Part shown: positions 21,756 to 32,839 of the stretch, piece by piece
Position numbering within the stretch: position 1 is the stretch's first letter
Layout: every line of letters begins with the position of its first letter
From: Triticum aestivum
Taxonomy: Eukaryota; Streptophyta; Magnoliopsida; Poales; Poaceae
Direction of reading: 5' to 3'
Length of the DNA stretch: 64,000 nt
NCBI RefSeq assembly: GCF_018294505.1
Contig: NC_057811.1
Coordinates: 21,742,579 to 21,806,578 of the forward strand
Program-made: the position numbers and the translations under genes
Notes under the pieces: generated by a model
The model's database searches: none
Told to the model about the DNA's origin: nothing
What the model saw: only the letters and a program-made list of their open reading frames with translations

Positions 21756-22490
21756 TGAGGATGCTGGAACTTAGGCAGTGTTGAGGATTAGAGATGCTGG
21801 CGAGTTTGTGATGCAGCTCTGACAGACAGTTAACCACCAGTAGTTGGTCTGTAGTAGGGTGCTTTTGGCTGTGTTGGGTTGTAATATGGTCATCTAGAAT
21901 CGATCTGGAGTTCATCTTTTGTGCCTTGGTCTTTAGTAGGGGTGTGTTGAACATTTTATCTGTTTTGGTATATTCAGGTGATATTTTTGATAAACACAAA
22001 GTGTGGCTAGTGAATATATGGTTTGCCGATTAGGAGTTGGTTGGATTTGGATGATCAAAGTTCCTGGAAGTGGAATGATCTTGTTCAGTTACTCCTTTGT
22101 TTTCATTCTGCATTCTGGAAGTTGTTTAATTTTCTTATCAGAATTTCAGATCACATGTGGTGCACAATTGTTATAGTATGTGATGCCATATGCTCAGGAT
22201 GCCATTGTTGACATATGTTTCTCTCTAATTCAGACCCTTCAGAGATTCGCCATCGTTGGTTTGTCCAATTTCTATTTTGACGTTGCAAAAGACCGACTTT
22301 ATGTTGGGTATGACATTCACCCAATGTTCATTTCCATCTGCATCTAGTTAGAATTGAATCTAGCTAGTGTTGTTTGTTAATGCAACTTATGTGATCTTAT
22401 CTTATCAGTGGCCGAGTTAGCTACACAAGGAAAAGCTGCCAGACAGTCCTTGCTGCACATCTACTCTACTCTATGTGGCCGAGTTAACTT
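21756..22490. other. End of F-box copy A downstream region
   Basis: Contains the conserved module tail (TTAACCACCAGTAGTTGGTC, then GTAATATGGTCATC) and then unassigned sequence. No gene was seen. Confidence 0.4.
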
Positions 22491-23870
22491 GATTAACGTT
22501 TTTAAAAACATATTTTCATTTTGTGTCTGCTTTTCCCAAAACATTGTATATTATTTATATACATTAGGAACATCATATATACACATGTTTAAAATTTGCC
22601 AAATACATGATTAACATATATTAAAACATATATTTTTGGATGTCTATTTTTTCACACACATTCTACATTTTTTGTATACATTAGAAACATTTTTTATACA
22701 CGTTTAACATTGTCCAAATACATGATTAAAATATTCTTTAGAACTTATATTATTTACATACACATTGTACAATTTTTATACATTTTTCATATATATTGCA
22801 ACCATTTGTTCTATACACATTCAACATTTTTAAATGCATTATAATTTTTTTCTCAAATATGAAAAATAATTTTCTACTTTTTCCCATATCCATTTTATAA
22901 TTTTTGTATACATTTTTTGTACACATTGGAAACATTTTTCATTACATATTGAACATTTTATAAATTCAAGATTAACAATTTTTAGCTTTTATATCTAAAG
23001 TAATTTTTCAAATAGATATATTCAGAATATTATGAAATACAAGCGAAAGTAAAAAAATAATAAAAAATGAATGCATTAATGTGAAAAAATGGAAGAAAAA
23101 AGCGCTGAAAGCCTTTGTCCACGTTGGGCCGGCCTAATGGGGCGACTACCTTCAGCGAGACGTCCTAAACATGGTAAATATTTCTTAAAAATTATGTTTC
23201 TTTGTTTAAATGTTTCAATACAAGTTCGAAAAAGTTTAGTATACATCAGAATTATATTTTTTTTACATGTTTAATATTTTGAAATAGATGATAAACATTT
23301 TGAAAAAAAATTGTTTGATCATTTATTTTTTTCATAAACATTGTACATTTTTGGTATATACCAGGAACATTTTTATGCACATTTATTATTTTTTAAATAT
23401 ACGAGTAACATTTTTTATTATACAGTAAACATTTTATAAAAATTATTTTCTATGTCAATTTTTTAGAACATGTCTACATTGTTGGTATACATTAAGAACA
23501 TTTTTTGTACACGTATAACATTTTTGAATAGATGATTACTATTTTTACAAATATTTTTCTTTGAAGAGTACCTATTTTCATACACATTGTACATTTTTTA
23601 TGTATCTTCAATATTTTAAAATACTTGATTATCATTATTTAAATACATGATCTACTTTTTCCATACACATTGTGTATTTTTTATTTACAGTTTTTGTATA
23701 CATGAGAAACATTTTTTAATACATATTTAACATTTTTTAAATGTAGATTAACATTTTTCAAATGTTTTCTGTAGATTGTTTTTGTAAATATATTGAAAAT
23801 ATTTGGAAGTATAAAATAATTGAAAAACAAAGCAAAAATAAAATATGTGATTTTTTTTTTAAGAAAAAAA
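22491..23870. repeat. AT-rich degenerate short repeats
   Basis: Two blocks (about 22491-23085 and 23165-23870) made of loosely repeated motifs such as ATACACATTGTACATTTTT, TAGAAACATTTTT and ATACATGATTAACATTTT, roughly every 50-70 bp. They flank a short GC-richer stretch (about 23098-23175). Small ORFs here are chance products of the repeat. Confidence 0.7.
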
Positions 23871-24949
23871 AACGAGGTTGTGGCCTGTCGCGAGCTGTCT
23901 AGGCCCAATCTCACGCTCTCTCAAGCAAGGCTGCCCTATTTCTCGAGTCAAGCGAGACATAGGCGCTCCCGTAGGCGTGTGATGCGTCCATTGATCGATT
24001 ACCGCTTGATTGCCCACCACTAGAGGTTTCCAAAATAGCAGTGGCAGGTTCCTGTCCATGTCTGCCACTAATTTAAGGCCATTTATAAGTCTTTTTCCAG
24101 TAGCGCGGTTACACCAATTTTTCTTGAAGATATTTAACTATACCGATTTTGTAATATTGACATATTGTTCGCGGTACAAGAATGTTGCTAACAATTTAAA
24201 TCTCTTTCGCACAATACAAGATAATTAACTGACATTACCAGCAATTGTTGACATTTATCAATCCATGGAGTTGAAAGCATAACCATATGGAACCCCTAAA
24301 ACCCGCCGCAGCGATGCCACGTCCACTATATGAAGTTTGTCTGCTATATTTCGAAAATTTACTGGCACTATGTTTAACATTTCTTTATCTAGCTGAATTT
24401 ATAATCACCATAATTAGATCACAACAGATTAAACTGTTTTACTACGTGAAGTTAGTTTTCTCAATCATCTATGTAATTATTATAATATGCATGTTTGTGA
24501 CTGTCCAGTTTGACCTCCTTCAGTATGCATATTAGTGACTGCATATAAATACCTAACATCTTCTGGCTCAATTGTATATCTAAAATCGAGGGGGGAGGGG
24601 GGCGGGGGGTAATCATGTCTTCGACACAAATTACATGATCACGTGATGGAATTATTTTTTTCATACGTTGCAACGCACGACACATTTCCTAGTTTTTGAA
24701 TAATTTTAGGTCACCCTACTTATCCTTTTTCTTGTAAAAAATACTAGTATTATTAGTTTTTTTAGGAAAGGAAAAAAGAATGTCAAGGATGGAACATTGT
24801 TCTCATATGGGCCAGGCCTAAGCCTGTAGCCCATTCTTAAAAAATAGTCTTTTAGCCCATTTAGGAAGCAGTACACATCAGCGCTTTCCCCTTCCATTCC
24901 AACTTTCCATTCCTCTTCTCGAAGCCGGCGCCATTGCCAGCCGCAAGTC
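23871..24949. other. Unassigned intergenic sequence
   Basis: No coding sequence was recognised. A GTTGCAACGCACG-type motif followed by CATTTCCTAG near 24665-24692 resembles ends of short grass transposable elements, but I could not define a boundary. From about 24890 the sequence is a C-rich leader of F-box copy B. Confidence 0.4.
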
Positions 24950-25540
24950 TGGAAATCTTCATCCGCCTACGCCTCCGTCGCATGCGTCTTCTTTAGTCGG
25001 ACCACCGCCGACGTTCCTTCTACCGGCGGTACCGCAAGCTCCACCACCCGCCCTTACTCGGCTTTCTCGAATTCCAATGCAAAGTCCTCCCACCCAACGA
25101 TCAGGCCTCACCCCTCTGCGGTGGCCGCCAGAGCCACCACCCTTTCCGCAGACTTCTCATTTTACTTCCTCTCCGGCTCGCCCGCGACTGGAGCGTCTAT
25201 GACATGTGTGACAGTCGCATCCTCCTCGATAGGCACCGCTAGTGTGACTATGACGTTCTCTTCCTGGAGATGGGGGTGTGCGACCCTTTGTACCGCCGGT
25301 ACCTCCTGCTTCCTCCGATCCCTGATGACCTAGCTGCTTTGGTGGAGGACGTACCCGGTAGAAAACCGCACCGATTTTGTGAGACCTTCCTCTTGCCCCC
25401 CGATGACAAGGAGGCATGGGCTGCAGAAGAGACATCATTCATGGTAGTCTGGATGGAGCAATGTTCAACTAAGATGGTTTCCTTTGTCTTCTCTTCTAGG
25501 ACCAGACAGTGATGAGCCATTTCCTCCCAGAGCTGGAGCC
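24950..25540 (+). pseudogene. F-box gene copy B, 5' half, decayed
   Basis: It aligns with the first half of the intact F-box gene. CCGCAAGCTCCACC at about 25028 matches the RKLH codons after the F-box. ADFSFYFLSGSPA (about 25151-25190) matches ADFSFSFVPAPA. A block at about 25270-25510 encodes CDPLYRRYLLLPPIPDDL, ETFLLP, EETSF and VSFVFSSRTRQ, closely matching residues about 160-233 of copy C. Frameshifts separate the blocks and the F-box itself is degraded. Homology stops near 25540, where Copia RNase H sequence begins. Expression as a functional F-box protein is not possible. Confidence 0.85.
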
Positions 25541-25545
25541 ATTTG

Positions 25546-25990
25546 CTTGTTGGCTTGACACCCACTGCTTGATGTCAGGATACTGCATTTACCTCGGCAA
25601 CAATCTCATCTCCTGGGCTTCTAAGCGCGATGCTACGGTGTCCAGGTCTAGTGCAGTGGCGGAGTACCGAGCTATGGCCTACACCCTCGCCGAATCATGT
25701 TGACTCTGGTAGCTTTTGCAAAGATTCCCACACGTGCCACGATCATCTACTACGACAACATCTTGGTTACATACCTCTCCTCCAACCCCGTCCCGCGTCA
25801 GCGCACAAAGCATGTGGATATAGATTTCCATATTGTCCGTGATCGTGTGGACTTTGGAGATATATGTGTGCATCATGTTCCCCTCTACGTCGTAGTTCGC
25901 CGACATTTTCACAAAAGGGCTCCCAACCAGCGTCTCCTTCGAATTCCGGTCCAGCCTCAATGTCGTCGAGGACCCCATTTCCGCTGTGGG
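25546..25990 (+). pseudogene. Copia RNase H/3' pol fragment
   Basis: Encodes SGYCIYLGNNLISWASKRDA, AVAEYRAMAYTLAE and, after shifts, RTKHVDIDFHIVRDRV, the classic end of Copia pol (RNase H, then the region up to the polypurine tract). A G-rich GCTGTGGGGGC immediately precedes the LTR. The upstream part of the element is absent, so this is a 5'-truncated element joined to F-box copy B. Its family differs from Copia-1 to -3. Confidence 0.8.
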
Positions 25991-25993
25991 GGC

Positions 25994-27281
25994 TGTTGGA
26001 AAACGACTACTACCTCACCTACCTGACCGGTTCTCACGCGCCAACCTCCTGCTCTCCATGATGCAGGCCTGGAAATTGTTGGCTTGATTCAGATTTAGCT
26101 CGAAGCAATAGAAGAACAACATGGGACAGTCTGAAGATCAAAGAAAAATAAAAAGGCAACAACAGCGCTATTCGTTGCAGATCAGCTCCTTCATGGCGGA
26201 TCACCATCCACTCGCGACAACACAATGCAGCACCGACTCCGATGGAGAATCGAAGAAGAAGTAGGCAAGTTGACGCCACAGAAGATCATCGAACGGACCA
26301 CCGGTTTCCTATGATCGTACGCCTGCCGCCCCCACCACCGCAGCTTCGACTTCACGTAAACAAACAACCGAGGCAATCTCATGGGCACGCCGGAGAAGAT
26401 CCGACTACCCAACCAATGCCATGTCTCCGATGTCAATCACCCCGCCATCGTTGCCACATGAGTATACCACTCGCACAGCCTGACAGACACCCTTCCGCGA
26501 GCCGCCGTCCACCACCGTCATGATGCACGGGACCCTTTGGCCGGATCCACCTCCAAGACGATGCCCCCTAGAGGGACAGCAGTGCCGAGCACATCTACTG
26601 GCATCGCCGTCGTCCTACCCGGAAGACTGGATCTAGTGTTTTCATCGGATAAAGTCAGGTAAGGAGGTGAGAACTGCGACGTCGATGCCTTCAGCAAGGG
26701 AACGACGCCGTGAGGCGCCGCCATCGACGACTCCGGCCATAACCGGAGTACGACTTTCGCCAGCGGCCAACCCACTTAAACCCAAAACTCGGCCAGCCCA
26801 GCGGCTGCCACCTCCCCGACAAGCAAGCTCGACACTACACCTCAGTCCTACGCTGCACGTTTCAAGGACCCACCCGCCGCAGACCCCCTGAAAATCAGGC
26901 CGGATCCCGAGGCCTGCGGATCTCACGCATCCGATTGACCAAGCCACCGCAGACACCTCCAAGCTCGCACTGGATGCATCGACAAAAACGGTCGCCTGCC
27001 CGCTGGGCTTCCCATAGAAGCCACCAGGCCACCGCCTAGCAGATCCGAGTTAGGGGCGCCAACTGTGCTCCTTCCGCGATAAGGACGCTGCAGATCCATG
27101 ATGGGAGCGACACCTGGGCACCCTGCGCACTCGCCTCCCCGGATCTGACAACCGTCATGATGCTGACCGACTGGCCCATCCGCGCGTGCCGCATGCACCC
27201 GCGCGTAGCCTACCTGCCCGCCGCGCCACCCAAATGCCACTCTGTAGTCGAGCGGGCCGCACCACAGGAGGGGAGACAACA
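25994..27281 (+). repeat. 3' LTR of the truncated Copia
   Basis: Starts TGTTGG right after the purine tract and ends about CAACA at 27281. A second, shorter copy of the same LTR lies at 31725-32839. Long open frames on both strands are GC-rich noise and are not conserved between the copies. Confidence 0.7.
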
Positions 27282-27329
27282 AAAAGCCCGCTCGGGGGGC
27301 ACTACTAGGGAAAACATTATACACAACAT

Positions 27330-27930
27330 CTTACTAGTAGCGCTTTTTAGGAGGAAACGTTGCTGCTAATGAACATTAGCGCTTGAGTGGAAAGAGCGCT
27401 GCTACTATGCACATAGCAGTAGCGCGGTATCTAGAAAACAAGCTACTACTATAATGGCCAGACCGTTGCCGGCAGGCTAGGTATACTAGTAGAGCTCAGA
27501 CGCAAAACACGCTAGTGCTATTGTACTTAGCAATAGCGCTTTCCACCAATCAACACTACTGCTAAATTCAGTCCCCTCGTAAGACCCAAGTTTAGTCCCA
27601 TCTCGCTCCGCGAACAGAATGTTTACCACCTTAAATATGGTGCTTCTCAAACTATCACAACCAATTGATTTTCATTGAACTCTATGTGTAGGATTTGTGG
27701 CTGCAATAGGAATCTTCGCCGGTTCCTAAACCGGGAAGGATTCCCACTGACAATTTAGATTCTAAATAAAAAGATCATTGATGACCAATGCTTTTTTTGA
27801 AGTTTCTTTTACATGCTTAGCCTTAGTAGTAGCGCTTGTTCTCAATAGCAGTAGCGCTGGTCCCTTTAGAGCACTATTGCTATGGAGCTTAGCATTAGCG
27901 GGCTTTATCAACCAGCGCTACTACTAAGGC
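27330..27930. repeat. CACTA-2 subterminal repeats
   Basis: Repeated, both-orientation motifs of the type TAGTAGCGCTT, ATAGCAGTAGCGC and AGCGCTACTACTA cluster at 27330-27560 and 27830-27930. They flank a block with AGTTTAGTCCCATCTCGCTC at about 27590. They are analogous to the GGTCCCGG repeats of CACTA-1. Confidence 0.7.
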
Positions 27931-27984
27931 CACCATATCCACACCCCGCGCGTCCTCACTCTCCCCCACACTCTCACTCGCTCT

Positions 27985-28255
27985 CTGACCGCCGCGCGCC
28001 GCCGCCGCCGCCTCCCCCAAGGTATCTGCCTCCCTCCCTCCCTCCTCCTCTCGCCGCCCTCCTCTCTCCTCCCTCCGGCGGCCCTCCTCTCTCCTCCCTC
28101 CTCCTCTGACGACCCTCCTCTCTCCTCCCACCTCCTCCGACCGCCCTGCTCCCTCCTCCCTCCTCCCACTTCCCTCCTCTCTCCTCCCTCCCCCAGCCGC
28201 CCGAAGCCCTCCCTCCTCCCTCCTCCTCCTCCTCCTCCTCCTCTCTTCCACACCT
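27985..28255. repeat. CT-rich low-complexity block
   Basis: Imperfect repeats of CTCCTCCCTCCTCCTCT. ORFs on either strand are low-complexity (Arg/Gly/Glu or Pro/Ser). It probably belongs to the transcribed leader of CACTA-2. Confidence 0.75.
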
Positions 28256-28743
28256 CTCTCGATAGCTGTAGGTAACACCTCACGGTGGCCTATGTTTTGC
28301 CAGAGTGTTGATTAATTTTCATTCCGACAAATTTCAAGCGCTCGATATGTCCTTTTTTAGCAAAGGTCATGCCGCCGTGAATTTTGGCATGACTTGTGCT
28401 AGAATATGTAGGAAATATCGAGTGGCCCAGATTTTCTAGAAAGATAATTAAACGACATTTCGGGTTGACTTTAAGTCTGTCGGGACTCCACCATATATGA
28501 AACAAGTAGAATGCCGACTGTTGTCGTGGGGGTCGTTCTTCCTCTTCCTTCTCATGATAGACCTTTTGGTAATGCACGGGAATGAAGAGAAGAACGACCA
28601 TCATCAACGGTCACAAATATCAGAGATGAAGAATCGCGACTGTCGAATATATACACCACGTGAGCTGAGAGTTTTGAAGAAACTACTTGACAGACCGATA
28701 GTCAATCCGTGATGAATAATAATGATCTAATTTAGTTTTTGTA

Positions 28744-28805
<62 letters not shown>

Positions 28806-28838
28806 AGAAGTTTAATCTTTGAATTATGAACATAGGAA
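28256..28838 (+). promoter_or_regulatory. Upstream region of B3-like gene copy 2, with foldback
   Basis: Homologous (inverted) to 1785-2012 plus 10587-10860 of CACTA-1. It has a foldback with arms at about 28531-28550 and 28578-28599 (GGTCGTTCTTCC / GAAGAGAAGAACGACC). The conserved position upstream of both B3-like genes suggests leader or promoter function; this is inferred. Confidence 0.45.
28744..28800. repeat. (TA)n microsatellite
   Basis: An uninterrupted TA dinucleotide tract of about 57 bp, 39 bp upstream of the B3-like start codon. Length is likely to vary between individuals. Confidence 0.95.
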
Positions 28839-30027
28839 ATGTCGTCCGACGACGATAGTCTCCCGGAGTGCGACTGGTGCGGCGACGACCGGGGTCTGTG
28901 CGACAGGCCTCACCTGGTAGAAGGTCGGCGCTTCAGTATTAAGCTCCAGGAGACCTTCGATGTTGAAGCGGTACGCAACGACGACAAGTGTTTTTCGTAA
29001 TTAAGCACGACTTCTGCTTCTTCAAAGTGTAATTTCTGTCTTTTACAATTCGACTAGCTTATCCCATGCCATGCAAGACACTATGTCTTGGAGCATCTGG
29101 ATTTCGATGATCATGAAAACATGGAGACAAAGATAGGTCATCTAAGGACCCATCATGGTTATAATTTTGCTGTAAATCTATACAATTCTGAGAGCGTATC
29201 CCATCTTGGTTGCCCGAATTGGGAAGCACTTTGCAAGACGTATGATTTCCATGAGGGTATGCTTGTCACCTTGGATCTTGGTGATCCTAACATCGATAAA
29301 GAAAATATGGACATTTGGGTTCTTGTTGATACGCTTCCAATTCTACCGCTATGTGAGTTTATCAAACATATTTATTAAGTAATTTATATTGTTTATTTCA
29401 GAATAGTTGACATCTTATTTCCATTAACAACTTATTTTCATACTTTAAAAAATATACGGAAGATGGTAGACAGAACCTACTACACTGATGCCGCAGAATT
29501 AACTTATCAGAAGAAACATCATCTTATCTCATTTATTAATGATCTTGAGAATTACAATATCTATTATCAAACTCCTGCACATTATGGTCAATACGTGCCA
29601 CTAGTGCACGTGTTGAACTACGGTAACATCCATGGAGATTGCATGGTAAGATTTTTTACTATTACGACATCCGTGCATCTGTTGCATAAATTTTTCTAAA
29701 ACTAAACTACATTGCTAACTACGAAGTTATTACTATGTTTTTCAACAGAAAATCCCAAAGGATTGTGTGCCTCATCTGATGTTTCCGAAAGGTCGCCTTG
29801 ATGTTATGAGCATACGGCCAGATAGGCCTACGCATCACTGCTGTTCATACCGGATTTCTAAAACCGATAAAGACATGACAATCAAAGATTGGAAAAAATG
29901 TATGGTTAGTCGTAGGGAGCTACTTGGAAGCAACATTGTGCGAGGAGCAAGAATTGGAGACAGCATGATCTCCATTCTCCATAATGGAGAGTGAGGCCCT
30001 ATCTTGTTTTATGCTATTCTACCTTAG
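28839..30027 (+). pseudogene. Two-B3-domain-like protein gene, CACTA-borne (copy 2)
   Basis: Exon 1 starts at 28839 (MSSDDDSLPECDWCGDDRG, RRFSIKLQETFDVEA). The next block, from about 29070, reads LIPCHARHYVLEHLDFDDHE, then GMLVTLDLGDPNIDKENM and ILPLCEF, resembling a B3 fold. A strong donor (CTAT|GTGAGT) is at 29352. A third block (29463-29645) has YYTDAAELTYQKKHHL and YGQYVPLVHVLNYG. The last (about 29750-30027) has CVPHLMFPKGRLDV, IKDWKKCMVSRREL and ISILHNGE, a second B3-like unit. A TGA at 29992-29994 stands where copy 1 has a Ser codon (TCA); the ancestral stop is probably TAG at 30025-30027. If the early stop is tolerated the gene could still make a near full-length protein. The role, probably DNA binding, is by analogy; B3 assignment is moderate. 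Confidence 0.6.
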
Positions 30028-30280
30028 AGTGGGTAGTTAGATCCTAGCTAATACTCATGAGGATGTGCTAAGAACAACTAAGTAGGGTTGGTTAGATGAC
30101 TATGATGATGATGAGTATGACTTGTTATCATGATAACGAGTACAAGTTGTATGATGATGATGAGTAGGACTTCTTATTATGATACCAATGATGAGTTATT
30201 TAATATTGTGATGATGCATGATGCTAAGTTGTTATATGAGCATGATGAGTTATTACATCTTTTTAACAAATTGGTACTAT
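30028..30280 (+). other. CACTA-2 sequence 3' of the B3-like gene
   Basis: Contains ATGATGATGATGAGTA-type repeats whose reverse complement resembles 450-590. The foldback seen at 256-370 in CACTA-1 is not present. No gene was seen. Confidence 0.5.
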
Positions 30281-30670
30281 TACGTGTTTACATACTATCT
30301 TTTTTTTCATGGATATGTTTACATACTATCCTCACCACAATTAAGGCCACTCATGAATTAAGCTAAAACCACCGGCTCCAACGCTTCAAAAATATCTATC
30401 ACGTGTTGACACAAAAAAAGTCTGATCCATTACAGTTTTATTTGTTCGAGATGGTGGTTTTTTTATAGTCATCATCACACAGTGAAGTTTTTCTTTTGAC
30501 AGCAATCATGATGAAGTTAATCTGAGCAGCAGAGCTCTCCCAGCAGATTATGGGCGCCCGATGTGCAGATTATGTGCAAGCAAAGCAATCACAATGTACA
30601 TTTTCCAAAATGCCTTTCACAGTGTCCAAATTCCAGTCATAACTACTCGTTTCCCAGATTCCAGTCATAA
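30281..30670 (+). repeat. F-box promoter block, first copy
   Basis: Matches 32976-33350, directly upstream of the intact F-box gene, nearly base for base (for example GGCCACTCATGAATTAAGCT and CGCCCGATGTGCAGATTATG). It is followed not by a gene but by a Gypsy LTR fragment, so it is an orphan upstream region from the shredded cluster. Confidence 0.9.
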
Positions 30671-30679
30671 CAGTGAAAT

Positions 30680-31717
30680 GCTAGATTTGGGGGTCGCGAA
30701 ACAGAAGAGAAGCAGAGAGACATATTCAATCTCGGAGGGGCTCTCGCCCCTCCGCCGCCATGTAGGCCATGGACCAGAGGGGAAACCCTCCTCCCATCCA
30801 GGGAGGAGGCCAAGAAATAAGAAGAAGAAGGAGGAGGGCTCTGTCCCCCTCTCTCCCGGTGGCGCCGGAGTGCCGCCGGGGCAAGGATCGTAACGACGAT
30901 CTACATGAACAATCTTGCTATCGTCAACACCAACTTTATCCCCCTCTATGCAGTGGTGTAACATCTCTACTCCCGTTCTAATTCTTTACTTAATCATGGT
31001 GCTCGACACTATATATTATTATCCAATGATATGTGGTTATCCTATGATGTTTGAGTATATTTGTTTTGTCCTATAGGCTAATCGATGATCGTGGTTGGTA
31101 TGAGTTGTATATTTTATTTTGGTGTTGTCCTACGGTGCCCTCCGTGTCGCGCAAACGTGAGGGATCCCTGCTGTAGGATGTTGCATTACGTTCATGATTC
31201 TCTTATAATGAGTGGGGTGAGTGACAGAGACACATACCCGAGTAAGGGGGTTGTTGCGTATGGGAGTAAAGAGGACTTGATACTTAAGGCTATGGTTGGG
31301 TTTTACCTTAATGATCTTTAGTAGTTGCGAATGCTTGCTAGAGTTCCAATCATAAGTGCATATGATCCAAGTACGAAAAGTATGTTAGCTCATGCCTCTC
31401 CCTCATATAAAATTGCAATAATGATTACCGGTCTAGTTATCGATTACTTAGGGACAAATATTTCTCTTGTGTTACAAAAAGCTTTCTCTACACTACTAAC
31501 TTTATTATCTTATAATTTATTCATAGTTTTATTTTAGTAAAGTACTTCTAGTTTTATTCTTGTTCTAGGTAAAGCAAGCTTTAAATGTGCATAGAGTTGT
31601 ATCGGTGGTCGATAAAACTTGAGGGAATATTTGTTCTACCTTTAGCTCCTTGTTGTGTTCGAAACTCTTACTTATCGAAAAAGGCTACAAACGATCCCCT
31701 ACAATTGTGGGTTATCA
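30680..31717 (+). repeat. Gypsy-type LTR fragment (solo, 5'-truncated)
   Basis: GC-rich start with GGTGGCGCCGGAGTGCCGCC, the CCCCTCTATGCAGTGGTGTA block, and an end reading GAACCTT-less ...CTACAATTGTGGGTTATCA at 31717. This is the characteristic end of a Triticeae Gypsy LTR as I remember it. No TG start or internal region is seen, so it is a remnant. The small ORFs at 31085-31537 are LTR sequence, not genes. Confidence 0.6.
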
Positions 31718-31724
31718 CAGAGGC

Positions 31725-32839
31725 TGTTGCAAAACGGTGACTACCGCACCTGCCTGACCAGGTCTCACGCGCCCATCTCACGCTCTCCACGATGCATACC
31801 TAGGAATGGCTGGCTTGATTCAGATTTAGCATGAAGCAATGGAAGAAGAACATGGGAAGATCCGAAGATCAAAGGAAAACAAATAAAAAGGCAACAACAG
31901 TGCAATTCGCTGCTGATCAGCACTACACTTTCATGGGGGATCGCCATCCACTCGCGACAACATAGTAAAGCTCCGAATCCGATGGAGAAACGAAGAAAAA
32001 CTAGGCAAGTTGACGCCACCAAAGATCACCGAACGGACCACCGGTCGCCTATCATTGTACGCCACTCAGCCCTGCCACCGCAGCTTCAACTTCATAGCAA
32101 CAAACAACCGAGGCAGTCGCACATGCACGCTGAAGAAGAGGCGACTACCCAACCAACGCCATGTCTCTGATGTCAATCACCCCATCATCGTTGCCACAAG
32201 AGCATAGCCGCCAACACAACATACATACACCCTTCCATGAACCTCCGTCCACCACCGTCACGAGCCACAGACCCTCTAGCCGGATCCACCTCCAACACCA
32301 TGCCCCCAAGAGGGAAAGCAGCCCCGAGCACACCTGCTAGAACTGCCGTCCTCCGATCCAGAAGACCGGATCTAGGGTTTCCCCCGGAGAAGGCCAGGAA
32401 TGGAGGTGAAATCTACGACGTTGATGCCTTCAGTAAGGGAATGACGCCGTGAGGTGCCGCCATCGACGACTCCGGCAGCAAACGGAGTACGACTTTCGCC
32501 GGTAGCAAACCTGCCGGAACCCAAAACTCAGCCAGCCCACCGGCTGCCACGTACCTAAAAAGAAGGTTAGCACCACACCTCGGTCCTGCGCCGCGCGCAG
32601 CAAGGACCCACCCGCCCAGACCCCCAGAAACCCAAGTCAGGTCCCGAGGCCTGTGGTCCTCACATGTCCGACGGACAGAGCCACCGTAGACACCTCCTTG
32701 CGCAGCCACCACAGACACCTCCAAGCTCGCACAGGATGCATCGACAAAAACGGTCGCCTGCCCGACGGACCGTGCCACCTGAACACCACTCTGCTGCCGA
32801 GTGGCCCGCACCGCCCAAACCATAGGAGGGGAGACAACG
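31725..32839 (+). repeat. Solo Copia LTR
   Basis: Begins TGTTGC and ends ACAACG, homologous throughout to the 3' LTR at 25994-27281. AGAGGC occurs immediately left (31719-31724) and right (32840-32845), consistent with a target duplication. No internal region is present, so it is a solo LTR left by recombination. Confidence 0.65.

Larger units (their letters stand above)
27300..30280 (+). mobile_element. CACTA-2: CACTA transposon carrying a B3-like gene, 3'-truncated
   Basis: Begins CACTACTAGGGAAAACATT, a CACTA terminal repeat. Subterminal AGTAGCGCT/AGCGCTACTGCTA motifs follow (27330-27560 and 27830-27930), different from those of CACTA-1. Then come a CT-rich block, the foldback-bearing upstream region, a (TA)n tract and the B3-like gene, in the same order as CACTA-1 but opposite orientation. 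The right terminus (expected CCCTAGTAGTG) was not found; from about 30281 the sequence matches the F-box promoter block, so the end is lost. Confidence 0.7.

Noticed and set aside
26034..27369. GC-rich ORFs of 80-133 codons on both strands
   Set aside because: Inside a Copia LTR; the second copy at 31725-32839 does not preserve the frames.
27882..28283. Pro/Ser- and Arg/Gly-rich ORFs
   Set aside because: Translations of a CT-rich low-complexity tract.
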